The notes below the pieces were generated by a model. The model did not search any database. It worked only from the letters and a program-made list of their open reading frames with translations, and was not told where the DNA came from. Positions 33,566-42,636 of a DNA stretch of 64,000 nucleotides are shown in pieces. This stretch comes from Acidobacteriota bacterium (GTDB taxonomy: Bacteria; Acidobacteriota; Terriglobia; Acidiferrales; UBA7541), in NCBI GenBank assembly GCA_013289715.1, contig JABCZJ010000006.1, forward strand, positions 1 to 64,000. The letters run 5' to 3'. The first letter of the stretch is position 1; every line of letters begins with the position of its first letter. A program made the translations under genes and the position numbers.

Positions 33566-34216
33566 GTGAAAATCGCAAAGTTTCCCACGCGCGCCGTCCT
33601 CTTCGACTGGGATGGCACACTCCTGAATTCCTACCAAGCCGACCTGCGCGCCTATCTCTCCATGTTTCGAGCGCTGGGCATCAGCTGGACCGAGCGCGAG
33701 CTCGCGCAACACTATTCCCCCAACTGGCTGCGGGTTTATCGCGCCGCTCGGCTCCCGCGCTCCCAATGGATCGAAGCCGACCGCCTCTGGACCCGCGCGT
33801 ACAAACTGGAAAACCCTCCGCTGCTCGCGGGCGCGCGCCGCGTCGTCCGGCTCCTCGCCCAGAAATTTGATCTCGGCATCGTCACCAGTGGCAACCGCCC
33901 GCGCGTCCGGCGCCAACTGCGCGAGCTCCATCTCGCGAGCTATTTTTCAGCGTGTGTTTGCAGTGAGGACGCCGCAAGGCGGAAGCCGCATCCCGCCCCG
34001 CTGCAACTCGCGCTCAAACGGCTCCGCCGCGCTCCGGAGCACTGCGTCTACGTTGGCGATACGGCGGAGGACATCGAAATGGCCCAGAGCGCCGGCGTGC
34101 GCGCGATCGGCGTTCTCGGCCCGTTTCCCACAGCCGCCCGCTTGCGCGCCGCCAAACCCGAAATTCTTCTGAATTCGGTGCGAGAACTCCCCTCGTATTT
34201 GCGCACCATGTCGTAA
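33566..34216 (+). CDS. HAD-family phosphatase (phosphoglycolate phosphatase-like)
   Basis: A 216-residue haloacid dehalogenase superfamily hydrolase. Motif I is AVLFDWDGTLLNSYQAD (nucleophile Asp and acid Asp near residue 14), motif II IVTSGNRPRVR, the motif III Lys is in RRKPHPAPLQLAL, and motif IV is YVGDTAEDIEMAQSAG. The helical cap lies between motifs I and II. Members hydrolyse small phosphorylated metabolites such as phosphoglycolate; the substrate is not fixed by these motifs. The GTG start lacks a clear ribosome-binding site. Confidence 0.88.
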   Translation: MKIAKFPTRAVLFDWDGTLLNSYQADLRAYLSMFRALGISWTERELAQHYSPNWLRVYRAARLPRSQWIEADRLWTRAYKLENPPLLAGARRVVRLLAQKFDLGIVTSGNRPRVRRQLRELHLASYFSACVCSEDAARRKPHPAPLQLALKRLRRAPEHCVYVGDTAEDIEMAQSAGVRAIGVLGPFPTAARLRAAKPEILLNSVRELPSYLRTMS

Positions 34217-34297
34217 AGCCGTCTGCTAGCACCTGGCGTGGCCGTGTTCTCGCGCTGCCCCAGTTCAGACGAACCCGCGCTTGTGATTGTGTAGAAA

Positions 34298-35287
34298 TTA
34301 TTGTTGCGGCGAGGATAGTGGAACGCTCGACGAAGAGCCCGAATCGGCTGCAGGCGACGCCACCGAACCGCTGGGTCCAGCAGCCGCCGCGCGCAGCTTG
34401 AAATCAGTAGCACGAACCACCAGCCGCAACGGCAGCTCATCATTCCCCTCGGTCTTGTAATAGTCATCCGACCGGGTGTAAGTCGGCAGCCAATACCGGC
34501 TCTGGAAATTCTCGCGGTAGGTTTCAAACATGGTGAACGGCAGCGCCGTGCCGTTCCCCTCCAGCTCACTCACGAATTTTCCGTAGCTCTTCACGATCGC
34601 GAAATCGTGATCGTCAATCCAGATCACGCCCTCGAAATATCGTTTCTTGCGGCTCAGTATCTTCGGCTTCACTTGAAAAATGTAAGTGTTCAGCTGGTCC
34701 AGCTTTTCCTGCCCGGCGTATTTGAAATTGTAATTCTGGATCTCTTCCGCCGTCAGCGGAAATTCCGGCATGCTGGCGATCACGCGCACGTCTTCCAGCG
34801 AAAAGTGCATCAGCTTCAGGCTGGATTCCGCCGGCTTGGTTACCCGCATATACCGCAGCCCGTCGGGCTTCGTATACACCTCGCCGGTCACGCTGAACTT
34901 GCCGCCCGGATCGGTCAGCTCGTCCAACCGGATGGATTGCGTGAAGTCGTATTGGTCGTACACCTTCTTCATCACGTTTTCATTCGCTGCGAATTTCTGA
35001 ATGATCTCCTCCACCGGCAGCGGCGGCGGACCCGGATGTGGCTCCGCCGGAATCCGCTCCACCTTGAATGTCGGCGGCGGTGCCTGCGGCCCGGGATCTT
35101 GCGCTTGCAGGGCCGTCGCAGTCAGTAGCAGCGCCGCCATGCCAATGAACGCCAAGCGGCTCGCCCGGCATCGCTCGACCAAAGGAAAAGCTCGCCGCAT
35201 CGTCGGATATTCCAGCATCAATGTTTGGATGCGAAGTTCGCTCGTCGCGTCTAACCTTGCCTGTACCTCGCTAGGGCCAATCATCAT
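34298..35287 (-). CDS. Outer-membrane lipoprotein-sorting (LolA-superfamily) protein
   Basis: An exported protein of the LolA/LppX superfamily. After a signal helix (RLAFIGMAALLLTATALQAQ) and a proline-rich linker come strands such as VTGEVYTKPDGLRYMRV, FKYAGQEKLDQLNTYIFQV and YFEGVIWIDDHDFAIVKSYG, typical of this fold. The Ser/Ala/Pro-rich tail is low-complexity. The start is uncertain: the ATG pair at 35287/35284 has GAGGAA upstream, while an ATG at 35200 gives a more normal signal peptide. About 329 or 300 residues respectively. It lies outside the Lol-like cassette. Confidence 0.78.
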   Translation of the reverse strand: MMIGPSEVQARLDATSELRIQTLMLEYPTMRRAFPLVERCRASRLAFIGMAALLLTATALQAQDPGPQAPPPTFKVERIPAEPHPGPPPLPVEEIIQKFAANENVMKKVYDQYDFTQSIRLDELTDPGGKFSVTGEVYTKPDGLRYMRVTKPAESSLKLMHFSLEDVRVIASMPEFPLTAEEIQNYNFKYAGQEKLDQLNTYIFQVKPKILSRKKRYFEGVIWIDDHDFAIVKSYGKFVSELEGNGTALPFTMFETYRENFQSRYWLPTYTRSDDYYKTEGNDELPLRLVVRATDFKLRAAAAGPSGSVASPAADSGSSSSVPLSSPQQ

Positions 35288-35436
35288 GTTCCTCACCAGC
35301 ACGGAGCATCTTATCCCGGTCCCGGAAAATACATCAGCTGCTCCCAGCGCGAAGCAACCGGCGTAAAAATCGCGACCTGTGCTCGCCGCGCCTCTGTTAA
35401 AATCACGCGTTTGCGGATTACGCTTCCGCACAGTCC

Positions 35437-35733
35437 ATGGCAGATACGCCGCTAGCCCGCGAGTCCCGACGTTATTTCGTAAGCGGAATGGTACAGGGAG
35501 TCGGCTACCGGTACTTCGCCATGCGCGCGGCGCAGCGCCTCGGTCTGGGCGGCTACGCGAAAAACTTGCCCGACGGCCGCGTCGAGATCTACGCGGTCGG
35601 CAGCGGCTCTAAACTAGCGGATTTCCGCGCCGAACTCGAGCGTGGCCCGCAAGGCGCCTCGGTTGCAAGCGTCGCCGAAGAAGCAGCGTCGCTGAACGCG
35701 CGATTCGAGCGAGGTTTTTCGATCGAGCACTGA
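35437..35733 (+). CDS. acyP: Acylphosphatase
   Basis: A 98-residue enzyme that hydrolyses carboxyl-phosphate bonds such as acetyl phosphate. The phosphate loop [20 protein letters not shown] (about 17-36) carries the catalytic Arg, and [17 protein letters not shown] carries the catalytic Asn. The size and fold pattern are standard for the family. It precedes apt by 80 bases on the same strand. Confidence 0.94.
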   Translation: MADTPLARESRRYFVSGMVQGVGYRYFAMRAAQRLGLGGYAKNLPDGRVEIYAVGSGSKLADFRAELERGPQGASVASVAEEAASLNARFERGFSIEH

Positions 35734-35813
35734 ACTGTGCAGGTCGCGTCCGGTTTTTGGCCAGATATTTTGGCGTGCGAGCACGCAATCGCACCACTGA
35801 ACGAAGGAGACGA

Positions 35814-36335
35814 ATGTCCGACCTGAAAGCCCTGATCCGCGAAATTCCCGATTATCCCAAGCCGGGCATCCTATTCTACGACCTCACCACCTTGCTGAAG
35901 GACCCGGCCGGTTTCCATTCTCTGGTTGATCAGCTCTGCGAACAATACAACGGCACGACAGTGGACATCGTCGCCGGCATCGAAGCCCGCGGATTTATTT
36001 TCGCCCCCGCGCTCGCCTATCGCCTCGGCGCCGGTTTCGTACCCGTGCGCAAACCGAAAAAGCTCCCCGGCAAAACGACCTCCGTCACCTACCAGCTCGA
36101 ATACGGCACTGACCAGCTCGAACTCCACCAAGATGCCATCAAACCCGGCCAGACCGTCCTGATTTGCGACGACCTGCTCGCCACCGGCGGCACCGCCGCA
36201 GCCACCGTCAAGCTGATCGAGCAGCTCGGCGGCAAAGTGGCCGGCGCAGCCTTCGCCGTAGAACTCACCTTCCTCAACGGCCGCGCCAGGCTCCCAGGCA
36301 TCCACGTGTTTTCGCTGCTGAAGTACGACAAATAA
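35814..36335 (+). CDS. apt: Adenine phosphoribosyltransferase
   Basis: A 173-residue purine-salvage enzyme making AMP from adenine and PRPP. The N terminus [20 protein letters not shown] and the PRPP-binding loop [20 protein letters not shown] (about 116-135) are diagnostic, with [20 protein letters not shown] in between. The ATG at 35814 has AAGGAG four bases upstream, which rules out the longer in-frame start. Confidence 0.96.
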   Translation: MSDLKALIREIPDYPKPGILFYDLTTLLKDPAGFHSLVDQLCEQYNGTTVDIVAGIEARGFIFAPALAYRLGAGFVPVRKPKKLPGKTTSVTYQLEYGTDQLELHQDAIKPGQTVLICDDLLATGGTAAATVKLIEQLGGKVAGAAFAVELTFLNGRARLPGIHVFSLLKYDK

Positions 36336-36420
36336 AATGCCTGCGCCGAATGAATAGCGGATTGCGAATCGAACGCGGAGGAGGTCAAAGGGCCCAGGCA
36401 GCTATCTCTTTCAGGATTTA

Positions 36421-37209
36421 TCAGTGTTCCTCTGCGTTCATCAGTGGTGCCTTGGACTTGCTCTCGCGCGCCGATCCGCGATCTCCCACACGCTGCCGCA
36501 CCACCTCAAACAGCATCACCCCAGCCGCCACAGAAACGTTGAGCGAACGCACCGGTCCAGCCGTAGGCAGCGAAACCAGAAAATCGCAGCGCTTGCGCGT
36601 CAATTCGTGCAGGCCTTCGCCTTCACTCCCCAGCACAATTCCAATCGAACCCTTCAGATCCACTTCCGTGTAACTTTGGTCCGCACGTTCATCGAGGCCG
36701 ACCAACCAATAGCCCGCCTCCTTCATCTCTTCCATCGCGCGCACCAGGTTCTTCACCCGCGCAATCGGCAAATGCGCCAGCGCTCCCGCCGACGCCCGCT
36801 CCACCGTATCCGTCAAACCCGCCGCCCTCCGCTCCGGAATCACCACGCCGTTTGCTCCCGCCGCCAGCGCCGTGCGCACAATCGCGCCCAGGTTGTGCGG
36901 GTCCTCGATGCCATCAAGGAGCACCAGCAATCCCTGCGGAGTCTTCGCAGCCAGCAAATCCTCCAGCCCCATCGCCGGTTTCGCCGCGCCCAGCGCCGCC
37001 ACTCCCTGGTGTTCGCGGCTTCCCACCAGCCGGTCCATCTGCACCCGGTCCTCAAAACGCACCGGCACGCTCTTGGCCTTCGCCAGCTGCACCACCGCCT
37101 CGACGCGCTCGCCGTGACGCCCGCGCGCGATCACGATGCGGTCCAGCGCCCGCCCCGCCGCCAGCGCCTCCTCCACCGCGTGAAATCCCGTAAGCCAGTT
37201 CATCGCCAT
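36421..37209 (-). CDS. rlmB: 23S rRNA/tRNA 2'-O-ribose methyltransferase (SPOUT, RlmB-like)
   Basis: A 262-residue TrmH-family methyltransferase. It starts MNWLTGFHAVEEALAAGR, the substrate-binding domain seen in RlmB. The SPOUT catalytic domain has LLVLLDGIEDPHNLGAIVRT, IGIVLGSEGEGLHELTRKRC and SLNVSVAAGVMLFEVVRQ, which form the S-adenosylmethionine knot. RlmB modifies G2251 of 23S rRNA; the exact target here is assumed from the family. The last dozen residues are encoded by a dispersed intergenic repeat that has run into the gene end. Confidence 0.92.
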   Translation of the reverse strand: MAMNWLTGFHAVEEALAAGRALDRIVIARGRHGERVEAVVQLAKAKSVPVRFEDRVQMDRLVGSREHQGVAALGAAKPAMGLEDLLAAKTPQGLLVLLDGIEDPHNLGAIVRTALAAGANGVVIPERRAAGLTDTVERASAGALAHLPIARVKNLVRAMEEMKEAGYWLVGLDERADQSYTEVDLKGSIGIVLGSEGEGLHELTRKRCDFLVSLPTAGPVRSLNVSVAAGVMLFEVVRQRVGDRGSARESKSKAPLMNAEEH

Positions 37210-37231
37210 CCCATTCGTCTCTGCGCTGGCT

Positions 37232-37705
37232 TCAACCGTCCAACGTGGCTATGGTGTGTGCCGCAATCGCCTCGCCGCGCCCGATCTCGCCCGTACCCTC
37301 ATTCGTCTTGGCCTTCAGGTTGATCTGCTCTTCCGCGATGCCCAACGACTTCGCCAGCGCCGCCCGCATGGCAGGGAAGTGCGGCCCCAATTTCGGACGC
37401 TCGCAGATCACCACCGCATCCAGATGGCTGATGCGCAGCTTGCGCTCATCGAGCAGCTTCCGCGTGTGCTCCAGAAACAAAAGACTCGCCGCGCCCTTCC
37501 ACTTCGGGTCCGTATCCGGGAAGTGTGTCCCAATGTCCCCGAGGCTCGCCGCTCCCAGCAGCGCATCGCACAAAGCGTGCGCCAGCACATCGCCGTCGGA
37601 ATGCCCGACCGGTCCTTTATCGAACGGCACTTCGATCCCGCCGATCATCAGCTTTCGCCCCGCGGCAAGCCGATGCAAATCGTATCCAATTCCTGAGCGC
37701 GTCAT
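37232..37705 (-). CDS. ispF: 2-C-methyl-D-erythritol 2,4-cyclodiphosphate synthase
   Basis: A 157-residue MEP-pathway enzyme. RSGIGYDLHRLAAGRKLMIG (about 3-22) gives the metal ligands Asp and His, and GPVGHSDGDVLAHALCDALL the third ligand. KTNEGTGEIGRGEAIAAHTI is the C-terminal signature. The ATG at 37705 has AAGGAAG four bases before it; the much longer in-frame start is out of phase with ispD coding sequence. Lies 46 bases after ispD, forming an ispD-ispF unit. ispE is present at 48-49 kb. Confidence 0.96.
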   Translation of the reverse strand: MTRSGIGYDLHRLAAGRKLMIGGIEVPFDKGPVGHSDGDVLAHALCDALLGAASLGDIGTHFPDTDPKWKGAASLLFLEHTRKLLDERKLRISHLDAVVICERPKLGPHFPAMRAALAKSLGIAEEQINLKAKTNEGTGEIGRGEAIAAHTIATLDG

Positions 37706-37751
37706 GCAGCTTCCTTGATTCTGATTTTGGAAATCCCCAGGTAAGAATTCA

Positions 37752-38471
37752 TCACCGCGGCGCTTTGCGTTCCTGCTCCAGATAAAACCGCGCCAAATCC
37801 ATATCCGCCGGCCGCGTAATCTTGAAATTGCGTTCCGAGCCCAGCACCACAAATACCTCGTGCCCGAAGCGCTCCACCAGCGCCGATTCATCCGACGCCA
37901 GCACTCCATCCGTCTGCGCCATGCGAAACGCGTCCCGCAGCAGCGCATAGGAAAATGCTTGCGGTGTCTGCGCCAGCACGATCCGCTCACGCGGGATGGT
38001 CGTCGTGATCAGCGCCATATCTTCCGGCAAAGTCGCGCGCTTCACTTCTTTCACCGTATCAATCGCCGGAATGCCCAGAATCGCCGCGCCGCGCTTGCGC
38101 GTCTCTGCGATCACCCGATCCAGCTGTTCCACCGTCACAAACGGCCGCACCGCATCGTGCACCAGCACCACTTCCGTCGCAGGGTCCACCTGCGCGAGAG
38201 CGTTCGCCACCGACTGTTGCCGTGTATCTCCGCCATGCACCACGCGCGCCGGCCGCCCGACCGCCGCCTTCGCAACTTTGTCCTGCAGAGACATCACGTC
38301 GTCCGCGCGCGTAGAAAGAAAAAAATCAGTGATGGCGCCGCAAGCAGCCAGCCGGCGCAACGTGAAAATCACCAGCGGCATCCCGCCCAGCTCAAGGAAC
38401 TGCTTCGGCATTTCGGCGCCCATGCGGGTGCCCAGCCCTGCGGCAGGAATAATGGCGGCGACTCGGCTCAT
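37752..38471 (-). CDS. ispD: 2-C-methyl-D-erythritol 4-phosphate cytidylyltransferase
   Basis: A 239-residue nucleotidyltransferase of isoprenoid synthesis, making CDP-methylerythritol. The CTP-binding motif is AAIIPAAGLGTRMGAEMPKQ (5-24), followed by HDAVRPFV (about 105) and LAQTPQAFSYALLRDAF, all typical of IspD. It precedes ispF, which performs a later step of the same pathway. Confidence 0.96.
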   Translation of the reverse strand: MSRVAAIIPAAGLGTRMGAEMPKQFLELGGMPLVIFTLRRLAACGAITDFFLSTRADDVMSLQDKVAKAAVGRPARVVHGGDTRQQSVANALAQVDPATEVVLVHDAVRPFVTVEQLDRVIAETRKRGAAILGIPAIDTVKEVKRATLPEDMALITTTIPRERIVLAQTPQAFSYALLRDAFRMAQTDGVLASDESALVERFGHEVFVVLGSERNFKITRPADMDLARFYLEQERKAPR

Positions 38472-38585
38472 AAGAGGGAGGACAGTCTATCGCAATCCAG
38501 CGGCCCAGCACACGCACTCTTGTTTGCATCAGCGGAACGATCGGAGGTGCTACACGCGGCGGCACAGCAGGGGTGAGGGGTTGCA

Positions 38586-38607
38586 GTGGCGCACTTCAGT
38601 GCGCCAC
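38586..38607. repeat. Perfect palindromic hairpin between the PIN/TRAM gene and ispD
   Basis: GTGGCGCAC (38586-38594) and GTGCGCCAC (38599-38607) form a nine-pair stem closing a TTCA loop. There is no T-run. It lies in the 177-base gap after the PIN/TRAM stop and may weaken read-through or be a REP-like element. Confidence 0.6.
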
Positions 38608-38648
38608 CTGAGGCGCGCCGCGGATCGCATTAAGGACGACCTCCGCCG

Positions 38649-39887
38649 CTAACTCCTGCCGGTATCCGGATACAACGGCCGCGCCGGCCGCTCACCGCCA
38701 GGCGTAGCGCCTTCGTTCGCCCGAGGAGCCGGCGAAGATTCAGCGTGTGGCGCGCTCTGCGCCGCGCCACGTGGAGTCTGCTGCTCGCCGCGCTCGTCAT
38801 ATCGTCCGAAGATCATCTTCCCCGCGGTCGTCTGATGCACCGAAGTCACGGTGATGTCGATGGTCTTGTTGATCATCTTGCGCGCCCCGTCCACCACCAC
38901 CATCGTCCCATCGTCCAAATACGCAACGCCCTGGTTGTACTCTTTTCCTTCGCGCAATATGAATACCCGCATCGTCTCGCCGGGCAGCACCACGGGCTTC
39001 AGCGCATTGGCCAGCTGGTTCACGTTCAGAATCTCGATCCCCTGCAGCGCCGCGACCTTATTCAAATTGAAATCGTTCGTCACGATCTTCGCGTCATATC
39101 GCTTGGCCAGCTCGATCAGCTTCAGGTCCACTTCCGGTATCTGCAGAAAATCGTCGTCGGCGATCTGCACTTCCAGGTGCGCCATCTTCTGGATTCGCTG
39201 CAACACTTCCAGCCCGCGGCGCCCACGTTGCCGCTTCAGCGGGTCGGCGGAATCCGCCACCAGCTGCAGTTCGTGCAGCACGAATTGCGGGATGATCACC
39301 GTGCCGTCCAAAAACTGCGCATCCGCGATGTCCGCCACGCGCCCATCAATAATCACGCTGGTATCCAGCACCTTAAAAGAATGCTTCAAGCTGCGCTCGC
39401 TGCCGAACAACCCGCCGAGCGCCTGCAGATTCAACATGTCGCCCTTATTCGCGCCCAGTATCAGCCCGATGTATGCCATCACCAAAAATGCCGCCAGGCT
39501 GAAGAACGACCGGGTACTCTCCGGCATGATCGTATGCGTCAAGATCAGCGATGTCAGGTACGCCCCCAGCAGTCCCAGGATCGACCCCACCGCCGCGCCA
39601 ATCAGCCGGCGCAAGCTCGCGTGCCGCAGCCGCAGTTCGAATAAGATGACCGCCAGCCCAAATAGAAATCCCGTAGCCGCCCCTGATTCAGGTGACACGC
39701 TGAACGGGCGGAAGTGAAATCCCGCCGCGACGCACACGGCCATGAACACGATCCGTATCCCCAGCATGTCCCAAAAGGTTCCAACCTGTTCGTGCACCGC
39801 ACGCGAGGGTGAAGCCGATTTGTTTGGGGAGTTTTCAGGAGCCGCGACGCCAGGAGGGCGATTCTGAGACCCAGGGTTCCTCTGCAT
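38649..39887 (-). CDS. Membrane PIN/TRAM-domain protein (YacL-like)
   Basis: A 412-residue protein. The N-terminal third has about four transmembrane helices (about 40-165). A PIN nuclease domain follows (about 172-300): KVLDTSVIIDGRVADIADAQ supplies the first acidic residue, and IVTNDFNLNKVAALQGI a later one. A TRAM RNA-binding domain (about 310-370, REGKEYNQGVAYLDDGTMVV) and a low-complexity Pro/Gly/Ala tail complete it. This architecture matches YacL of Firmicutes, often next to ispD as here. A role in RNA processing or decay is presumed from the domains. AAGGTGGA precedes the ATG. Confidence 0.9.
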   Translation of the reverse strand: MQRNPGSQNRPPGVAAPENSPNKSASPSRAVHEQVGTFWDMLGIRIVFMAVCVAAGFHFRPFSVSPESGAATGFLFGLAVILFELRLRHASLRRLIGAAVGSILGLLGAYLTSLILTHTIMPESTRSFFSLAAFLVMAYIGLILGANKGDMLNLQALGGLFGSERSLKHSFKVLDTSVIIDGRVADIADAQFLDGTVIIPQFVLHELQLVADSADPLKRQRGRRGLEVLQRIQKMAHLEVQIADDDFLQIPEVDLKLIELAKRYDAKIVTNDFNLNKVAALQGIEILNVNQLANALKPVVLPGETMRVFILREGKEYNQGVAYLDDGTMVVVDGARKMINKTIDITVTSVHQTTAGKMIFGRYDERGEQQTPRGAAQSAPHAESSPAPRANEGATPGGERPARPLYPDTGRS

Positions 39888-40314
39888 GGTTCCACCTTAT
39901 GAATATAAAGAAGGCGAGTTCCGCTCCCTTCGTTCGCCTCGAGTTCCTTTTTCCGGCCCAATATATTTTGGAGCGCCCCGCCGGGATGATCAGCCTTGCC
40001 TTATGAAATCCTTATGAACCCGACAGTATAGCACCGCGCACGAAGCCTCAGTCAACGAGGTCGATCGTCCCGTGTAGCTCTCAACCACACTGAAGTACCG
40101 CACAATGGGGTGATTGCAGGGACGCCGAGCCCTCTGCCCGGGGACCAACTAGTCTATTTAGACTATCGCGCGGCTGAATGGTTAGGGACGCGCAACCCAC
40201 TGGATCGAGAGCGGGTAGCTGTGAGGGGGCGCGAGCGGCGTCCAGGGAACCGGCGCTTCAGCAAACAAACGCTCAGCGCGCCATGTCTCCCAAACCAACG
40301 TCTCCGCTTGCGAC
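39888..40314. other. Intergenic region with the PIN/TRAM promoter
   Basis: Besides the promoter at 40025-40055 I see no gene. Nearer the start codon, TATATT (in the sequence CTTTATATTC on the minus strand, about 39,905) could serve as a second -10 element. The right half has no recognisable signal. Confidence 0.35.
40025..40055 (-). promoter_or_regulatory. Candidate sigma70-like promoter of the PIN/TRAM gene
   Basis: On the minus strand TTGACT (40055-40050) and TATACT (40030-40025), five of six matches each, are 19 bases apart, a little long. The implied leader is about 130 bases. Confidence 0.45.
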
Positions 40315-41139
40315 TTACTTGATCTTGGCCACGCGTCCTTCGGTAGGGAACTTCTGGAATTGCAGCGCGTCATGCCCGGGCACCACGCGGTCCGGCGACC
40401 CAGCCAGCTCGATCATCCGCGACTGCGCGGCGATGTTGGCTGCATGATCCGCATCACTGAACGTAGCGCTGGCCAGGTGCGAGGTAAGGTTGAGATAGAA
40501 ATAACAATTGTCCGACGCCAGTACGAACGTCGGATTGCCTTCCACCCTCAGATATTGCGAAGCATAGGTGTGTCGCGCGCCGGTGTAGGCGCGAATACCC
40601 GGGAAGATTTCGACGTTATCGCCATCCACCAGATGCATGCGCCCCTCGGTATTTGCCTGCAAGAGTCCCCTGGCGTCTTCTGGATCAATGCCGCCGTGGT
40701 TTCCGCCTGGCTGCCAGGCATCCATGGTGTAGTAGCGATACTCCTGTTTCTGAATCCAGATATTCGCCTTCGGAAACAGGTCAATCCCGCCCATATGATC
40801 CCAGTGCGCGTGGCTGATGACGACGTCGGTCACTTCCTCCGCCTTCACTCCAGCAGTTTCCACCGCCTTGTCCGGCCGCAGATAATCCTTCATCGGAAAA
40901 TCCTTAACAAAAGTGTCCCGATGAAAACCGCTGTCGAACAGAATCGTGTGTCCCCCGCCGCGAATCAGCCAAACCACCATGGCAATTTCGACTTTCTCAT
41001 CCTTCGGCCCGCCCACAACCAATTCGGACACCGGCACGTCCGGCGAACTGGCATAACGTATCGCCTGAATCGAATACTCCGGCGTCGCCGAGGCTCCCAG
41101 CAGCACCGTGCACATCGCCAAAATCAGAAATGGTTTCAT
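40315..41139 (-). CDS. Exported metallo-beta-lactamase-fold hydrolase (lactonase-like)
   Basis: A 274-residue enzyme with a signal peptide (PFLILAMCTVLLGASA). The metal-binding motif SHAHWDHMGGIDLFPKA (HxHxDH, about 109-125) and later His in GARHTYASQYL and VVPGHDAL complete a dinuclear zinc site. The spacing and the phrase GGHTILFDSGFH resemble the AttM/AiiA N-acyl homoserine lactonase group, but the same fold covers other lactonases and esterases, so quorum quenching is only a possibility. It follows alr by 52 bases on the same strand. Confidence 0.85.
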   Translation of the reverse strand: MKPFLILAMCTVLLGASATPEYSIQAIRYASSPDVPVSELVVGGPKDEKVEIAMVVWLIRGGGHTILFDSGFHRDTFVKDFPMKDYLRPDKAVETAGVKAEEVTDVVISHAHWDHMGGIDLFPKANIWIQKQEYRYYTMDAWQPGGNHGGIDPEDARGLLQANTEGRMHLVDGDNVEIFPGIRAYTGARHTYASQYLRVEGNPTFVLASDNCYFYLNLTSHLASATFSDADHAANIAAQSRMIELAGSPDRVVPGHDALQFQKFPTEGRVAKIK

Positions 41140-41191
41140 GTCGGCTCGATGATACGGTGAACCGCGGAGACTGCAAGAGGGAAGTAATGAC

Positions 41192-42358
41192 TTAAACGTA
41201 GAACTTTGGCACGCGCCGCCCCAGCGCGCACAATAAATCGGACGTCACAGTCCCGATCTCGTGCGCCACTTCAGAAACTTCGATCGCAGCCTCGCCATCC
41301 TTGCCGTAGATCGTCACCACGTCGCCCAGCACCGCTTCCGGCACGTCGGTCAAATCCAGCGTGGTCAAATCCATCGAGATCGTTCCCACCAGCGGCACGC
41401 GCCGGCCGCGCACCAGCGCCCATCCGCGATTTGTCAGTGCCCGCACCACGCCGTCGGCATATCCCGCGTTGATCACCGCGATGCGCGACGGCCGCTTGGT
41501 CACGAACCGTGCCGCGTAGCCCACTGCTTCTCCCACCGGCACATCACGCAAGGAAATGATCCGCGCTCGCAGCGAAAGGCACGGCTGCAACGCCATCTGG
41601 CCCATCACTTCCTGTTTTTTTTGCGGCGGGTCAAACGACTGGTAATAACCGTAGAGAATTGCTCCCGGACGAACCATGTCCGCCCAGGTGCTCGGGCGTG
41701 CGCAAATCGCGCCGCTGTTCGCCAGGTGCACGATCCCGGGCGAAATGCCCAGCGCGCGCAAACGCTCCAGACACGCCCGGAACACCTTCTCCTGGTCATT
41801 GGTTTGTTGCGCCGTGAAGTCCTCCGCGGACGCAAAATGGGTGAACGTTCCTTCCAGCTCAATGTGCTTGCACCCGGCCAGCGTACGCGCGAAGCATTCC
41901 ACTTCATTCGCGGAAATTCCCAGCCGGTTCATCCCCGTATTGATCTTCAGATGGAATTGCAGCCGCGCTGTTCCCCGGGCGGCCTTGGCGCTGCGCTCCA
42001 GATGACCAAGATCAGCGACGCGCGTCACCGTGGGCGTCAAATTATTTTGGATCAACCGTTTTTCTTCCCCCGGCCAGAACCCGGTCAAGATCAGAATCCG
42101 ATTGCGGATGCCCGCCTCGCGCAGTTCCACGCCTTCGTTTGCGCAGGTTACGCCGAACCATTCCGTCCCGGCCTTCTGTAGCGCCTTCGCCACCGGCACG
42201 GCGCCCAGTCCGTAGGCATTCGACTTCACCACGGCCAGAATTTTCCGTTGCGCTCCGACCTGTTTGCGGATCACCCGCAGGTTATGCAGGATGGCCTTCA
42301 GCGAAATCTCCGCCCACACCGGGCGTCCCGCAAATCGAATTGCTTTTGCCATCGTCAT
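41192..42358 (-). CDS. alr: Alanine racemase
   Basis: A 388-residue PLP enzyme converting L- to D-alanine for peptidoglycan. The PLP-binding lysine is in KILAVVKSNAYGLGAVPVAK (about 38-57). The racemase barrel signatures HLKINTGMNRLGI, HLANSGAIC and VRPGAILYGY follow, and the catalytic Tyr is in VGEAVGYAARFVTKR. The start has two ATGs two codons apart (42358, 42352). Gene order dnaB-alr is common in related bacteria. Confidence 0.95.
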   Translation of the reverse strand: MTMAKAIRFAGRPVWAEISLKAILHNLRVIRKQVGAQRKILAVVKSNAYGLGAVPVAKALQKAGTEWFGVTCANEGVELREAGIRNRILILTGFWPGEEKRLIQNNLTPTVTRVADLGHLERSAKAARGTARLQFHLKINTGMNRLGISANEVECFARTLAGCKHIELEGTFTHFASAEDFTAQQTNDQEKVFRACLERLRALGISPGIVHLANSGAICARPSTWADMVRPGAILYGYYQSFDPPQKKQEVMGQMALQPCLSLRARIISLRDVPVGEAVGYAARFVTKRPSRIAVINAGYADGVVRALTNRGWALVRGRRVPLVGTISMDLTTLDLTDVPEAVLGDVVTIYGKDGEAAIEVSEVAHEIGTVTSDLLCALGRRVPKFYV

Positions 42359-42636
42359 TTAGAATGCCAGACTCCGCGCCGCGCACGCGAACGAATTTGC
42401 GATTCGCAATTCGCTTCGCGCCGTTTAGGTAAACATCCACACTGGAATCCTGCAGGACCTCTGCCACCAGCATGCGCGCGTTTCTTTCGAGCGCAGGTTC
42501 ACCGTAAGAAACAGATAAAAATAGGGTTACGGGAAAGTTCGGGCGGAGGTTGATACGTTTCTACGGAATCTCGCATCTCAGGATCTGCGGTCATTCGAAC
42601 ACGAGCGTGGCTCTGCGCGGACAATTCGGCGAGCCG

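Noticed and set aside
37706..37990. N-terminal extension of ispF up to 37990
   Set aside because: The extension is the ispD coding region read in another frame; the ATG at 37705 has a ribosome-binding site and matches the family.
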